From: an uncultured Oscillospiraceae bacterium
Lineage (GTDB): Bacteria > Bacillota > Clostridia > Oscillospirales > Oscillospiraceae
Assembly: GCA_950075865.1 (NCBI GenBank)
Contig: CATMVA010000004.1
Span: 1-64,000 of the forward strand
Length of the DNA stretch: 64,000 nt
Direction of reading: 5' to 3'
Part shown: positions 15,813 to 23,436 of the stretch, piece after piece
Layout: the number at the start of each line of letters is the position of its first letter
Position numbering within the stretch: position 1 is the first letter of the stretch
The notes under the pieces: model-generated
The model's database searches: none
Seen by the model: only the letters and a program-made list of their open reading frames with translations
What the model was told of the DNA's origin: nothing
Translations under genes and position numbers: made by a program

Positions 15813-18800
15813 TTAGCGCATGGTGTACAGCACCACGGCGGCTTCGGCGCGGGTCATGGGGGCGGTGGGACGGAGGGTGCCGTCCTCATAGCCGTTGATG
15901 ACCCCACGGCCCACCAGGCTCTCCACGTAGCTCCGGGCCCAGTCGGGGACGTCGGCGGCGTCCGTGAAGTCGGTCAGGTCGTCCACCGTGCCCCCCTTCT
16001 CCAGGGTCAAGCCCAGGATGGTCATGACCTCGCTGCGGGTGATGCCCCGGAGGGGATGGGCATAGAGGGCGTCGCCCTCCTGACTGCCGGCCAGGATACC
16101 CTCGGCGTACACCGCCTTCAGATAAGGCAGGGCCCATTCGGGGATCTCCCCAAGGTCGGTGAAGGGGAGATCCACCTCATCATACCGGCTCACGTCCAGG
16201 CCCAGCCACAGGCACACCATGGTGAAAAACTGACCACGGGTCAGGGTACCGGAAGGATCGTAGAGCATCTCCTCCCCCACCGAAACGCCGGAAGAGATCT
16301 TCTGCTGATAGAGGTAGTTCACGAAGGAGGAGGCCCAGTGGTCGGTCATGTCGGCAAAGGGGTTGGGAGCCTCTCCAGTCACGGTGATGGAGGCGTAGCC
16401 CAGGTTACCGCTCTGGTCACGGGCGGTGACCGTGATCCGGTGGTCGCCCCCCGCCTCATCGGCGGGCAGGAGAGCGGTGAAGGTGCCGGTCTGGGGGTCA
16501 AAGGTGCCCCCCAGGGGCTTGCCGTCGTAAGTGGCGGTCACAGCGGTTGGCTCCAGGACGTCGTCCAGATCATCGGCGGCCTGGGCCACCAGGAGGCCGG
16601 TCCGGCTCTCCACCACTACGGTGGGGGCCACGGCGTCCTCCACGGCCACGTTGGAAACCGTCAGGTGATCCAGCCAGATGGTGCCGCTTTGATCCCCCAG
16701 CCCGTCATCATTGTCGCTGACCGCCCGCACCACCTGGAGCCCGGTGAGGGTATCGGCCCCCTGGGGAATGGTGGTCAGCAGGTGGCGCCAGCCGGTGAAG
16801 TCCAGGTCACAGACCCGCACGCTGACGAACTCAGGCTCGGTCCGGGGCAGGTCGGCACCGGTGGGGTCGATCTCCTCCGGGGGGATCTCAGGAGCCGGGA
16901 TGGAAAACTGGGCCGCCAGGGTGTTCCCCGAGCCGTCTCCGTAGACCCACAGCCCCAGGTAGGTTTCCCCACCCGGAATGGCAAGGCTGGCGGACAGGCT
17001 GGCCGTTCCGGCGGCAGGCAGGTCATACTTCACTTGCAGGCTCTGCCACCCGCTCTTCACATAAGTCAGGTTGGTGTTCAGCTCCGCAAAGGCGCTGACA
17101 TTCTCTGCAAAAGGAGTCTGCTCCCCCTCAAAGTCCTCCAGGCCCAGGATATGGCCGGTGATCTTCACGGGGATAGTGAGACTGGCCGTTCCGGCTGTGA
17201 CGGTCAGCTCCCCCTCGGTCATGGTCTCCCCGGCGGTGAAAACACCGTCGGGAGTCACGGTGCCCACCGCGGGATCGCAGGTCCAGGTGTAGCAGTCGTT
17301 CTGGCTGAGCAGGTCCAGGTTGCGCCACCTGGCCGAGGCCCGGAGGGAGACCGACTCTCCCGGCTGGAGAGCCAGGACGTTCACAGGAAGGCCTGTCTCC
17401 CCCTGCTCCAGGCTCACCTGGTCCGGGTCCCGGATCACGGTGATTTGGGCCCGGCCGGTCAGCTCCCCGGACCGGCCGGTGATGAGGGCCTGGGCGCTCC
17501 CCACCTTGGTGGTGGGCACGCCGCTGCCGGCGGTAAAGACACCTTCCTCCACATGTCCGTCCCCCTCCACAGTATAAACCGGGTCAGAGGCGGGGTCCAT
17601 CCGGCGGTAGCCCGTATCCACCTGCCAGGCGGTCAGGGGCAGGCGGGTCCCGGCCAGCACCAGGGCGTTTCCGGGCTCCAGTTGGAGGTAGGCCGGCTCC
17701 CCGGTAGCGGTCAGGGCGGTGGTGAGGAAGATGGCGTTGGTGATCTTCCTCGGCTTGCCGTCACGGGGGGTGTTGACCAGGTTGAAGCTGTCCTCCTCCG
17801 GACGGGTGGCCCCCAGGGTGGTGGAGCCGCCACCGTCCAGGCAGAGGGCGTCCACGCAGCCCAACTCCAGAAGCCGCTGGGCCGCCTGGGTGAGGCTCAT
17901 GCCCACGCTGCTGCCGGGGATGCGGCCGTCCAAAGTATAGAAAAGCACGGTGCCGTCGGCCTTGATTCCGATGGCGGTGCGGGCGGTCTGCTGCTTCCAT
18001 GTGGTGTCGCTGCCGCTGGGGGCGGCACAGACCTGGCCGCCCTCCAGCAGCCGGTAAAGGCCGCCGATGGCGGTGACCGCCTCCTCCCACTCGGTGTCGG
18101 AGGTCACCGCATCGATCTCCACCCGGTCCCCCGGACTGAGAGCACGAACCTTCTCCAGGAGGGCGGCGTCCTCACCGCCGTTGACGCTGATGACATAGCA
18201 CCCTTCGGGGATGGTCCCCTCTTTGCCCGTGGTCTCCCGGAGCTCTACCACCTCACAGGCCACACGGCTGCCGATTTTCAGCTCCTCCGACCAAGGGAGG
18301 TCCCCCACCGTCCGGGACTCTTCCTCGGGGGTACGGGTGGGGTCCAACTGACTGTAATCAGGCTCCGCCACAGGCAGAGGGCGCAGGATCACATCCACGC
18401 CGAGCTGGGTGTTGCCAGTAGAGGTACCGATGTCCCCCGTGAGGAGAACGGGGCCGCCCCCCTCGGCCGTGGTCTTCCGGATCTTGTTGAGCCCGCCCGT
18501 GAGGGCCAGGGTCTCCTCCCCCCACCGGGCAGTGAGCCGGAGGCTGGGCTGGCCGATGAAAGCCGAGCCGTCGGCCCGGAAGCCCACAGCGTAGACATAG
18601 GACGAGGAGGAGCGCAGGACCCCGTCGGTGACCACCAGGCCCAAAGGCTGGCCCGAGGAAACCACATAAAAGTCCCCGTTGACGCCCCCCACCACGCGTT
18701 TTCCCTGCTCCTCCAGAGCCTGGGCCATGTCGGGAAGGGTCTGCTGGGAATAGACCGTGTCGCCGTAGACCACCGTGGGGGTCACGTCCTCATTGGGCAC

Positions 18801-19004
18801 ATATGTAAAATACCGTTCGGTCCGCAGGTCCCGATAGGTGTCACTCCAAAACCAGCCCTGGGTCAGCTTCACGCCCGCCGAGAGGGTCTCCTCCCCGCTG
18901 TGAAGGTCCCAGCCCAGGGCGTCCGAGGCCAGGGCGGCCTGCCCCGCCGCCAGGCTAAAGGCCAGCGACAGGGCGATGATTCTTTTCCAGATATGCTGTT
19001 TCAT
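15813..19004 (-). CDS. Secreted phosphodiester glycosidase-family protein with SLH domains
   Basis: 1063 residues, starting at ATG 19004 (AGGAG upstream) with a signal peptide (KRIIALSLAFSLAAG...ALAS). Residues about 25-430 form a NAGPA-type phosphodiester glycosidase domain, ending in the signature ALCLDGGGSTTL. Ig-like/beta-rich modules, a carbohydrate-binding-like segment and an Ig-like repeat with YDGKPL follow. About 865-1063 hold three S-layer homology domains (FADMTDHWASSFVNYL, FTDLGEIPEWALPYLKA, FTDAADVPDWARSYVES) that bind pyruvylated wall polymers. It probably removes or exposes sugars on cell-surface phosphoglycans. It lies 32 nt downstream of hemW and may share its transcript. Confidence 0.88.
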   Translation of the reverse strand: MKQHIWKRIIALSLAFSLAAGQAALASDALGWDLHSGEETLSAGVKLTQGWFWSDTYRDLRTERYFTYVPNEDVTPTVVYGDTVYSQQTLPDMAQALEEQGKRVVGGVNGDFYVVSSGQPLGLVVTDGVLRSSSSYVYAVGFRADGSAFIGQPSLRLTARWGEETLALTGGLNKIRKTTAEGGGPVLLTGDIGTSTGNTQLGVDVILRPLPVAEPDYSQLDPTRTPEEESRTVGDLPWSEELKIGSRVACEVVELRETTGKEGTIPEGCYVISVNGGEDAALLEKVRALSPGDRVEIDAVTSDTEWEEAVTAIGGLYRLLEGGQVCAAPSGSDTTWKQQTARTAIGIKADGTVLFYTLDGRIPGSSVGMSLTQAAQRLLELGCVDALCLDGGGSTTLGATRPEEDSFNLVNTPRDGKPRKITNAIFLTTALTATGEPAYLQLEPGNALVLAGTRLPLTAWQVDTGYRRMDPASDPVYTVEGDGHVEEGVFTAGSGVPTTKVGSAQALITGRSGELTGRAQITVIRDPDQVSLEQGETGLPVNVLALQPGESVSLRASARWRNLDLLSQNDCYTWTCDPAVGTVTPDGVFTAGETMTEGELTVTAGTASLTIPVKITGHILGLEDFEGEQTPFAENVSAFAELNTNLTYVKSGWQSLQVKYDLPAAGTASLSASLAIPGGETYLGLWVYGDGSGNTLAAQFSIPAPEIPPEEIDPTGADLPRTEPEFVSVRVCDLDFTGWRHLLTTIPQGADTLTGLQVVRAVSDNDDGLGDQSGTIWLDHLTVSNVAVEDAVAPTVVVESRTGLLVAQAADDLDDVLEPTAVTATYDGKPLGGTFDPQTGTFTALLPADEAGGDHRITVTARDQSGNLGYASITVTGEAPNPFADMTDHWASSFVNYLYQQKISSGVSVGEEMLYDPSGTLTRGQFFTMVCLWLGLDVSRYDEVDLPFTDLGEIPEWALPYLKAVYAEGILAGSQEGDALYAHPLRGITRSEVMTILGLTLEKGGTVDDLTDFTDAADVPDWARSYVESLVGRGVINGYEDGTLRPTAPMTRAEAAVVLYTMR

Positions 19005-19036
19005 AGGTTTCTCCTGCCCCGTTCCGGGGATCTGTT

Positions 19037-20242
19037 TTACTGCTGTTTCCGTAGTTTTCCCTCGGCCCGCAGCCGGGGGAGGGTCTTCTTCAGGGTACCG
19101 ACCTCCTGAACGGCCATCAGGTCCCCGATGAGCTGGTTGGACACCAGAAAGCCCTTGGGCGTGAGACACCAGCGGTTCTCCTCCTTCACGGCCCAGCCCT
19201 GGTGCTCGTACTCCTCCAGCTTCTGCTCCAGGGGGTCGAAGTTCATGGAGAACTCCCGGCGGTACTCCCATTCCTCAATGCCCCGGGTGGTCCGCAGACG
19301 GAGCATCAGATATTCACCGCCCCGCTCCCGGTGGGGAATGAGCTGGTCCTCCTCAATGACCCGGCCGCCGTTCAAAATGCCCATGATATACTTGTCCAGG
19401 TCCCGGACAAAGGAGTAGCGCCGGCCCCCGAAGTCGGAATGGGCGCCGGGGCCGAAGCCAATGTAGGGCCGGCTCATCCAGTATTTCAGGTTGTGCCGGG
19501 ACTGGAAGCCGGGGCGGGCAAAGTTGGAGATCTCGTACTGGGGGTAGCCTGCCTGACGGAGACGCTCCACCGTCCAGAGGTACATGTCGGCCTGGACATC
19601 GTCGTCGGGCAGGACCTCCCCCCGCATGACACGGCCGTCCAGGGCTGTGCCGGGCTCCACCTTCAGGCCGTAGCAGGAGAGGTGCTCGGGCTCCATGCTG
19701 AGGGCGGCCTCCAGGCTTTTCTGCCAGGTGGTCATATCCTGGCCGGGCAGGCCGTAGATCAGATCCAGAGAGAGGTTTTTGAACTTCACCTTGCGGGCCC
19801 ACTGGACGGCGCTGACCACCTGGGAGAAATCGTGGAGCCGGTGGACGGCGTGGAGTTCGGCGTCGCAGGCCGACTGCATCCCCAGGGAAAGCCGGTTGAC
19901 CCCGGCCCGGCGGATGGCCCGGAGGAACTTCAGGTCGGCGCTCTCGGGGTTGGCCTCGCAGGTGATCTCGGCGTCCCTGGTCACGCTGAAGCGTTTTTTG
20001 ATCTCCCCCAGCAGGGCGGAGACCCGCTTGGCCCCAAAATAGCTGGGGGTGCCGCCGCCGATATAGACCGTGTCCACTTGCCAGCCCTTGGCCAGGGGGG
20101 CGGTCTCCCTGATATGGGCCACAAGAGCCTTCAGGTAGTCGTCCATAGTCCCCTCCCGCTCGGGCAGGGAATAGAAGTCGCAGTAATCACACTTAGCCTT
20201 GCAAAAGGGAATGTGGATGTATACGCCCAGCTTTTCAGCCAC
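19037..20242 (-). CDS. hemW: Radical SAM heme chaperone HemW
   Basis: 401 residues from GTG 20242, chosen because AGAGGTG lies 7 nt upstream; TTG 20263 is an alternative. The N-terminal GVYIHIPFCKAKCDYCDF carries CxxxCxxC plus the extra Cys/Phe of the HemW group. IGGGTPSYF, EANPES and NRLSLGMQS follow the coproporphyrinogen-dehydrogenase-like core, and the C-terminal HemN-like domain has the YLMLRLRTTRGIE segment. HemW binds heme for transfer and is not a coproporphyrinogen oxidase. It is divergent from the pseudouridine synthase. Confidence 0.92.
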   Translation of the reverse strand: MAEKLGVYIHIPFCKAKCDYCDFYSLPEREGTMDDYLKALVAHIRETAPLAKGWQVDTVYIGGGTPSYFGAKRVSALLGEIKKRFSVTRDAEITCEANPESADLKFLRAIRRAGVNRLSLGMQSACDAELHAVHRLHDFSQVVSAVQWARKVKFKNLSLDLIYGLPGQDMTTWQKSLEAALSMEPEHLSCYGLKVEPGTALDGRVMRGEVLPDDDVQADMYLWTVERLRQAGYPQYEISNFARPGFQSRHNLKYWMSRPYIGFGPGAHSDFGGRRYSFVRDLDKYIMGILNGGRVIEEDQLIPHRERGGEYLMLRLRTTRGIEEWEYRREFSMNFDPLEQKLEEYEHQGWAVKEENRWCLTPKGFLVSNQLIGDLMAVQEVGTLKKTLPRLRAEGKLRKQQ

Positions 20243-20320
20243 GAAAGACACCTCTTCTCGCAAAATAGAAATCCGCTGAGGAAGGATAACACGTTATTAG
20301 TATACTATATTTTTTGTCAG

Positions 20321-20349
20321 TTGGAAAGAGGGAGTTTCTGTGGTATAAT
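20321..20349 (+). promoter_or_regulatory. Promoter with its -10 inside a perfect palindrome
   Basis: TTGGAA (20321-20326), 17 bp, TATAAT (20344-20349). The -10 forms part of the 31-bp inverted repeat at 20342-20372, so a dimeric regulator or an inserted hairpin element may control it. Confidence 0.5.
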
Positions 20350-20372
20350 AGCCGCAAAGCGGCTATTATACC
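20342..20372. repeat. Perfect 14-bp inverted repeat
   Basis: GGTATAATAGCCGC, AAA, GCGGCTATTATACC. Directly after it lie two looser hairpins (20388-20415 and 20419-20430). Together they form a compact ~90-bp hairpin block bounded by similar sequences TTGGAAAGAGGGAG (20321) and TTGGAAAAGGAGGTGAG (about 20434). It may be a small mobile element. Confidence 0.5.
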
Positions 20373-20454
20373 TGATCAATTAAATGCGCCACAACAGCGC
20401 TTTGCGCCTGTGGTACATTCGCCGCAGGCACCTTGGAAAAGGAGGTGAGGTCCC

Positions 20455-21339
20455 ACGCGGTACCTGGAGTTCCCGGTCACGCCCCAAGAGGAAGGAAAGC
20501 GGGTGGATTCCATCCTGAAAAGCCACGGGCTGGCCACCTCGGCCATCCGGCGGGCCAAACGCCGGGAAAAGGGCCTCCTTCTGGACGGAGAAGCCATCTA
20601 CACCAGCTATCCGGTGAAGGCCGGGCAGGTGGTGGCCATTCTGTGCGACGACAGGGCCCCATCGAACATCGTGCCCAACGAGGGTCCGGTGGATATTCTC
20701 TACGAGGACGAGGACCTGCTGGTGGTGGACAAGCCCGCCGGGCTGGCCGTCCACCCCTGCGCCGGGAGCTGGGAGGATTCCCTGGGGGCCCGGCTGGTCC
20801 ACTATTACCACCAAACCGGGCTGGAGGCCGATTTCCACCCGGTCCACCGGCTGGACAAAGGGACCTCGGGACTGATGGCGGTGGCCAAGCACCCCTCGGC
20901 CCAGCATGTGCTCACCGCCGCCCTCCATTCCGGGAGGTTCCACCGGGAGTACCTGGCGGTGTGCAAGGGCATCCCCTCCCCCGCCGCCGGGGTCATCGAC
21001 GCCCCGCTGGGACGGAGCGATGACTCCTACATCCGGCAGGAGGTCCGCCCCGACGGCAAGCCCGCCCGGACCCATTACGAGGCGCTGGAGACCGGAGAAC
21101 GGTTCTCCTTGCTCCGGCTGGTGCTGGAAACCGGGCGGACCCACCAGATCCGGGTCCACATGGCCTACGTGGGCCATCCGCTGGCGGGGGATTTTCTCTA
21201 CGGCACCGAGGAGCCGGAGCTCATCTCCCGCCCCGCCCTCCACTCCCACCGACTGGAGCTGACACAACCCTTCACCGGGGAAAAGCTGGCCTTTGGATCC
21301 CCCCTGCCCGGGGATATGGCAAAGCTGGTGGACCAATAA
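20455..21339 (+). CDS. RluA/RluD-family 23S rRNA pseudouridine synthase
   Basis: About 294 residues. It isomerises uridines in rRNA. An S4-like RNA-binding N-terminus (RVDSILKSHGLATSAIRRAKR) is followed by the catalytic motif HRLDKGTSGLMAVAKH with the essential Asp, and ETGRTHQIRVHM. A perfect Shine-Dalgarno AAGGAGGTGA (20439-20448) points to 20455, but the codon there is ACG, followed by CGG TAC CTG GAG, the residues that normally follow Met (R-Y-L-E-F). A TGA lies six bases upstream in frame, so no earlier start exists. Either ACG is used, or translation begins at a later GTG (20503) within the S4-like region. Confidence 0.85.
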   Translation, partial: TRYLEFPVTPQEEGKRVDSILKSHGLATSAIRRAKRREKGLLLDGEAIYTSYPVKAGQVVAILCDDRAPSNIVPNEGPVDILYEDEDLLVVDKPAGLAVHPCAGSWEDSLGARLVHYYHQTGLEADFHPVHRLDKGTSGLMAVAKHPSAQHVLTAALHSGRFHREYLAVCKGIPSPAAGVIDAPLGRSDDSYIRQEVRPDGKPARTHYEALETGERFSLLRLVLETGRTHQIRVHMAYVGHPLAGDFLYGTEEPELISRPALHSHRLELTQPFTGEKLAFGSPLPGDMAKLVDQ

Positions 21340-21346
21340 CACGGAA

Positions 21347-21370
21347 AAGGCGGCCCGGATGGGCCGCCTT
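21347..21370. terminator. Terminator between converging genes
   Basis: A perfect AAGGCGGCCC/GGGCCGCCTT stem between the pseudouridine synthase and the dipeptidase. The T-tract is short. Confidence 0.7.
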
Positions 21371-21377
21371 GTTGCGT

Positions 21378-22064
21378 TCAGTCCTCTAAGACAGGGTAGT
21401 CGTCGCTGTCTGTGTAGTGCCACCATTCTTTCTGGTAGCCACGGAAGCCCTGGGCGGCCATGGCCTCCTCCAGAAGGCGGGCATAGCCGGCTGCCTCGTC
21501 GGACACATCGCTGTAATCCCGGTCGGCCAAAGCGGAGAAATCATCGAAGCCGGAGGGCATGGGAAGCTCCTCCCCGTCCGCGGTCACCAGGGTCAAATCC
21601 ACCGTGTTGCCCCGGCTGTGGTTGGAGCCACCGGTGTTGGGATCGGCCACATAGTTGGGGTCGGGGCAGATCTCCCACAGGGCGAACTGGGCACTCAACG
21701 GACGGTAGGCGTCCCAGATCTTCAGGCTGTAACCCTGCTCCAGCAGGGATCTCTGCACCTCGGCCAGCTTCTTTACCGTACCGTAGCGGAGCTGGGGTAC
21801 GGTAAAGTCATAGACCACCTGGCCGGTAAAGTTATCCTCGGTGGCGTATTTCAGGTCGATATACAAGCTGGGGATGTATGCCGGAAGGTCCACCAGGTCC
21901 TCGGGCCGGGGCTCAGGGGTAGGTTCCGGGGTGGGCGTGGGGGTCGCTTCCGGGGTAGGCGACGGGGTGGGAATGGGGGTGGGCGCGGGGGTCGCTCCCC
22001 GGACGCAGCCGCTCAGGCTGAGGCACAGCAGGAGCAGAAGAGCGCCAAGACGTTTTTTCTTCAT
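21378..22064 (-). CDS. D-Ala-D-Ala dipeptidase-like lipoprotein (M15D, VanX/DdpX family)
   Basis: 228 residues. A lipoprotein signal ends in LSLSGC, followed by a Thr-Pro-Glu-Pro linker (about 25-52). The Zn peptidase domain shows SNHSRGNTVDLTL (the SxHxxGxxxD Zn motif), WDAYRPLSAQF and the C-terminal EWWHY with the catalytic Glu and third ligand. It cleaves D-Ala-D-Ala dipeptides, here outside the membrane, so wall recycling is more likely than vancomycin resistance. No vanA/vanH or vanS/R genes are near. It lies 13 nt after the radical SAM gene and may share its transcript. Confidence 0.88.
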   Translation of the reverse strand: MKKKRLGALLLLLCLSLSGCVRGATPAPTPIPTPSPTPEATPTPTPEPTPEPRPEDLVDLPAYIPSLYIDLKYATEDNFTGQVVYDFTVPQLRYGTVKKLAEVQRSLLEQGYSLKIWDAYRPLSAQFALWEICPDPNYVADPNTGGSNHSRGNTVDLTLVTADGEELPMPSGFDDFSALADRDYSDVSDEAAGYARLLEEAMAAQGFRGYQKEWWHYTDSDDYPVLED

Positions 22065-22077
22065 GCGTTTTCCTCCT

Positions 22078-22953
22078 TTACACCCCGGTCAAATCGAAGG
22101 CGGGAACGTAGGCCTCGTCAGCCGCCGTCTCCTCCTGGGTGTAGCCGGGCAGGTCCAGGGCGGCCATGTACTCCTGGGCAGCCCGGATCTCGCTTTTCCG
22201 CAGCCTGCGGTCGATCTCGGGAAAGTCAGCGGCCCGGCCCAGGGGGGTATACTGGCTCATCAGGGAGAAATACACGCTCCCCCGGGGGAAGGTTCCGGCC
22301 ACCCAGTCCATGACGGCCTTAGCCTCAGAGACACCCCCAGGCAGGAGCAGGTGGCGGATCAGGACTCCCCGCTTCAAAAGACCCTCCCCGTCAAACTGGC
22401 AGGGCCCCGTCTGGCGGAACATCTCCCGGATGGCGGCGGTGGCCACCGCCGGATAGTCAGGGGCGGTCGAATACCGGGCCGCCCGCTCTGAAGATAAATA
22501 TTTCAGGTCAGGGAGATAGATCTGGACCCTGCCCTCCAGCTTTTGGAGGGTCTCCGCCGACTCATAGCCCCCGCTGTTCCACACCACGGGGACGCCCAGA
22601 GGCTCCGAAAGGGCCTCCAGGATGGCGTGGGTAAAGTGGGTGGGGGTCACAAGGTCGATGTTGTGGGCCCCCTGGACAATAAGCGCGCGGAAGATCTCCC
22701 GCAGGCGCTCTCCTGTCACAGGCTTTCCGAAGCCGGCCTGGCTGATGGAGCTGTTCTGGCAGAAGACACAGCGCAGGTTACAGCCCGAGAAGAACACGGT
22801 GCCCGCCCCCCGTGTCCCCGATATGGGAGGCTCCTCCCAAAAGTGGAGGGCAGCACGGGCCACCACGGGCTCCGCGGGCATGGCGCACACCCCGCCAGGG
22901 ACCGAAGCCTCCCGCCGGGCGCCGCAGGACCTGGGACATTGGGTGCAGACCAT
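22078..22953 (-). CDS. Radical SAM protein of the PflX type (COG1313-like)
   Basis: 291 residues from ATG 22953 (AAAGGAGGAG upstream). An N-terminal Cys-rich segment (CTQCPRSCG) precedes the radical SAM cluster SGCNLRCVFCQN (CxxxCxxC). Further motifs are NIDLVTPTHFTHAI and YLPDLKY. The family is related to pyruvate formate-lyase activating enzymes, but no glycyl-radical enzyme is adjacent, so the substrate is unknown. Confidence 0.85.
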   Translation of the reverse strand: MVCTQCPRSCGARREASVPGGVCAMPAEPVVARAALHFWEEPPISGTRGAGTVFFSGCNLRCVFCQNSSISQAGFGKPVTGERLREIFRALIVQGAHNIDLVTPTHFTHAILEALSEPLGVPVVWNSGGYESAETLQKLEGRVQIYLPDLKYLSSERAARYSTAPDYPAVATAAIREMFRQTGPCQFDGEGLLKRGVLIRHLLLPGGVSEAKAVMDWVAGTFPRGSVYFSLMSQYTPLGRAADFPEIDRRLRKSEIRAAQEYMAALDLPGYTQEETAADEAYVPAFDLTGV

Positions 22954-22975
22954 GGCGCTCTCCTCCTTTTGACCA

Positions 22976-23008
22976 CAAAAAAGCGCCGCTTCAACGCGGC
23001 GCTTTTTG
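22976..23008 (-). terminator. HPr terminator
   Basis: Stem AGCGCCGC/GCGGCGCT with T6 on the minus strand, 23 nt after the HPr stop. Confidence 0.85.
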
Positions 23009-23030
23009 CGCGTGGGATTCCGGGGTAAAA

Positions 23031-23294
23031 TTACTCGTCGAAGTTGCTGTTCAGCAGTTCGATGAGGCCTTCCACAGCCTCCTTCTCGTCGACGCCGTCG
23101 GCAATCAGGTTGATGGAAGTTCCTTTGACGATGCCCAGAGACAGAACACCCAGCAGGCTCTTGGCGTTCACCCGGCGCTCGTCCCGCTCCACCCAGATGG
23201 AGCTCTTGTACTCGTTGGCCTTCTGGATGAAGAAGGTGGCCGGGCGGGCGTGAAGACCCACCTGGTTGCTCACAATAGCCTCTTTCATATACAT
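23031..23294 (-). CDS. ptsH: HPr family phosphocarrier protein
   Basis: 87 residues, standard HPr size. NQVGLHARPA contains the phosphorylatable His (EI-dependent), and NAKSLLGVLSLGI the regulatory Ser (HPr kinase target, catabolite control through CcpA). It starts at ATG 23294, eight bases after GGGAGG; ATG 23288 is possible. No enzyme I gene is in the window. It has its own promoter and terminator. The His rules out Crh. Confidence 0.93.
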   Translation of the reverse strand: MYMKEAIVSNQVGLHARPATFFIQKANEYKSSIWVERDERRVNAKSLLGVLSLGIVKGTSINLIADGVDEKEAVEGLIELLNSNFDE

Positions 23295-23331
23295 AGCGGT
23301 TCCCTCCCAAGCACATTTGCGTCTGTATGAT

Positions 23332-23360
23332 AGAATAACAAATTTGCGTTCAATCGTCAA
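23332..23360 (-). promoter_or_regulatory. ptsH promoter
   Basis: Minus-strand TTGACG (23355-23360), 17 bp, TATTCT (23332-23337). Confidence 0.6.
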
Positions 23361-23436
23361 ATGTTAAAATAACCAAAATAGTACATATCCTCCCCCACTT
23401 TCCCGGGAGAATACCGAATTTTTGTTTCAGAACCGA

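Noticed and set aside
16056..19109. 1017-codon open frame opposite the SLH protein
   Set aside because: Antisense shadow with the composition expected from reversed GC-rich coding DNA; the SLH/NAGPA protein is clear.
20342..20372. Bidirectional promoter from the palindromic TATAAT
   Set aside because: On the minus strand no -35 sequence lies at a suitable distance; only the plus-strand arrangement is convincing.
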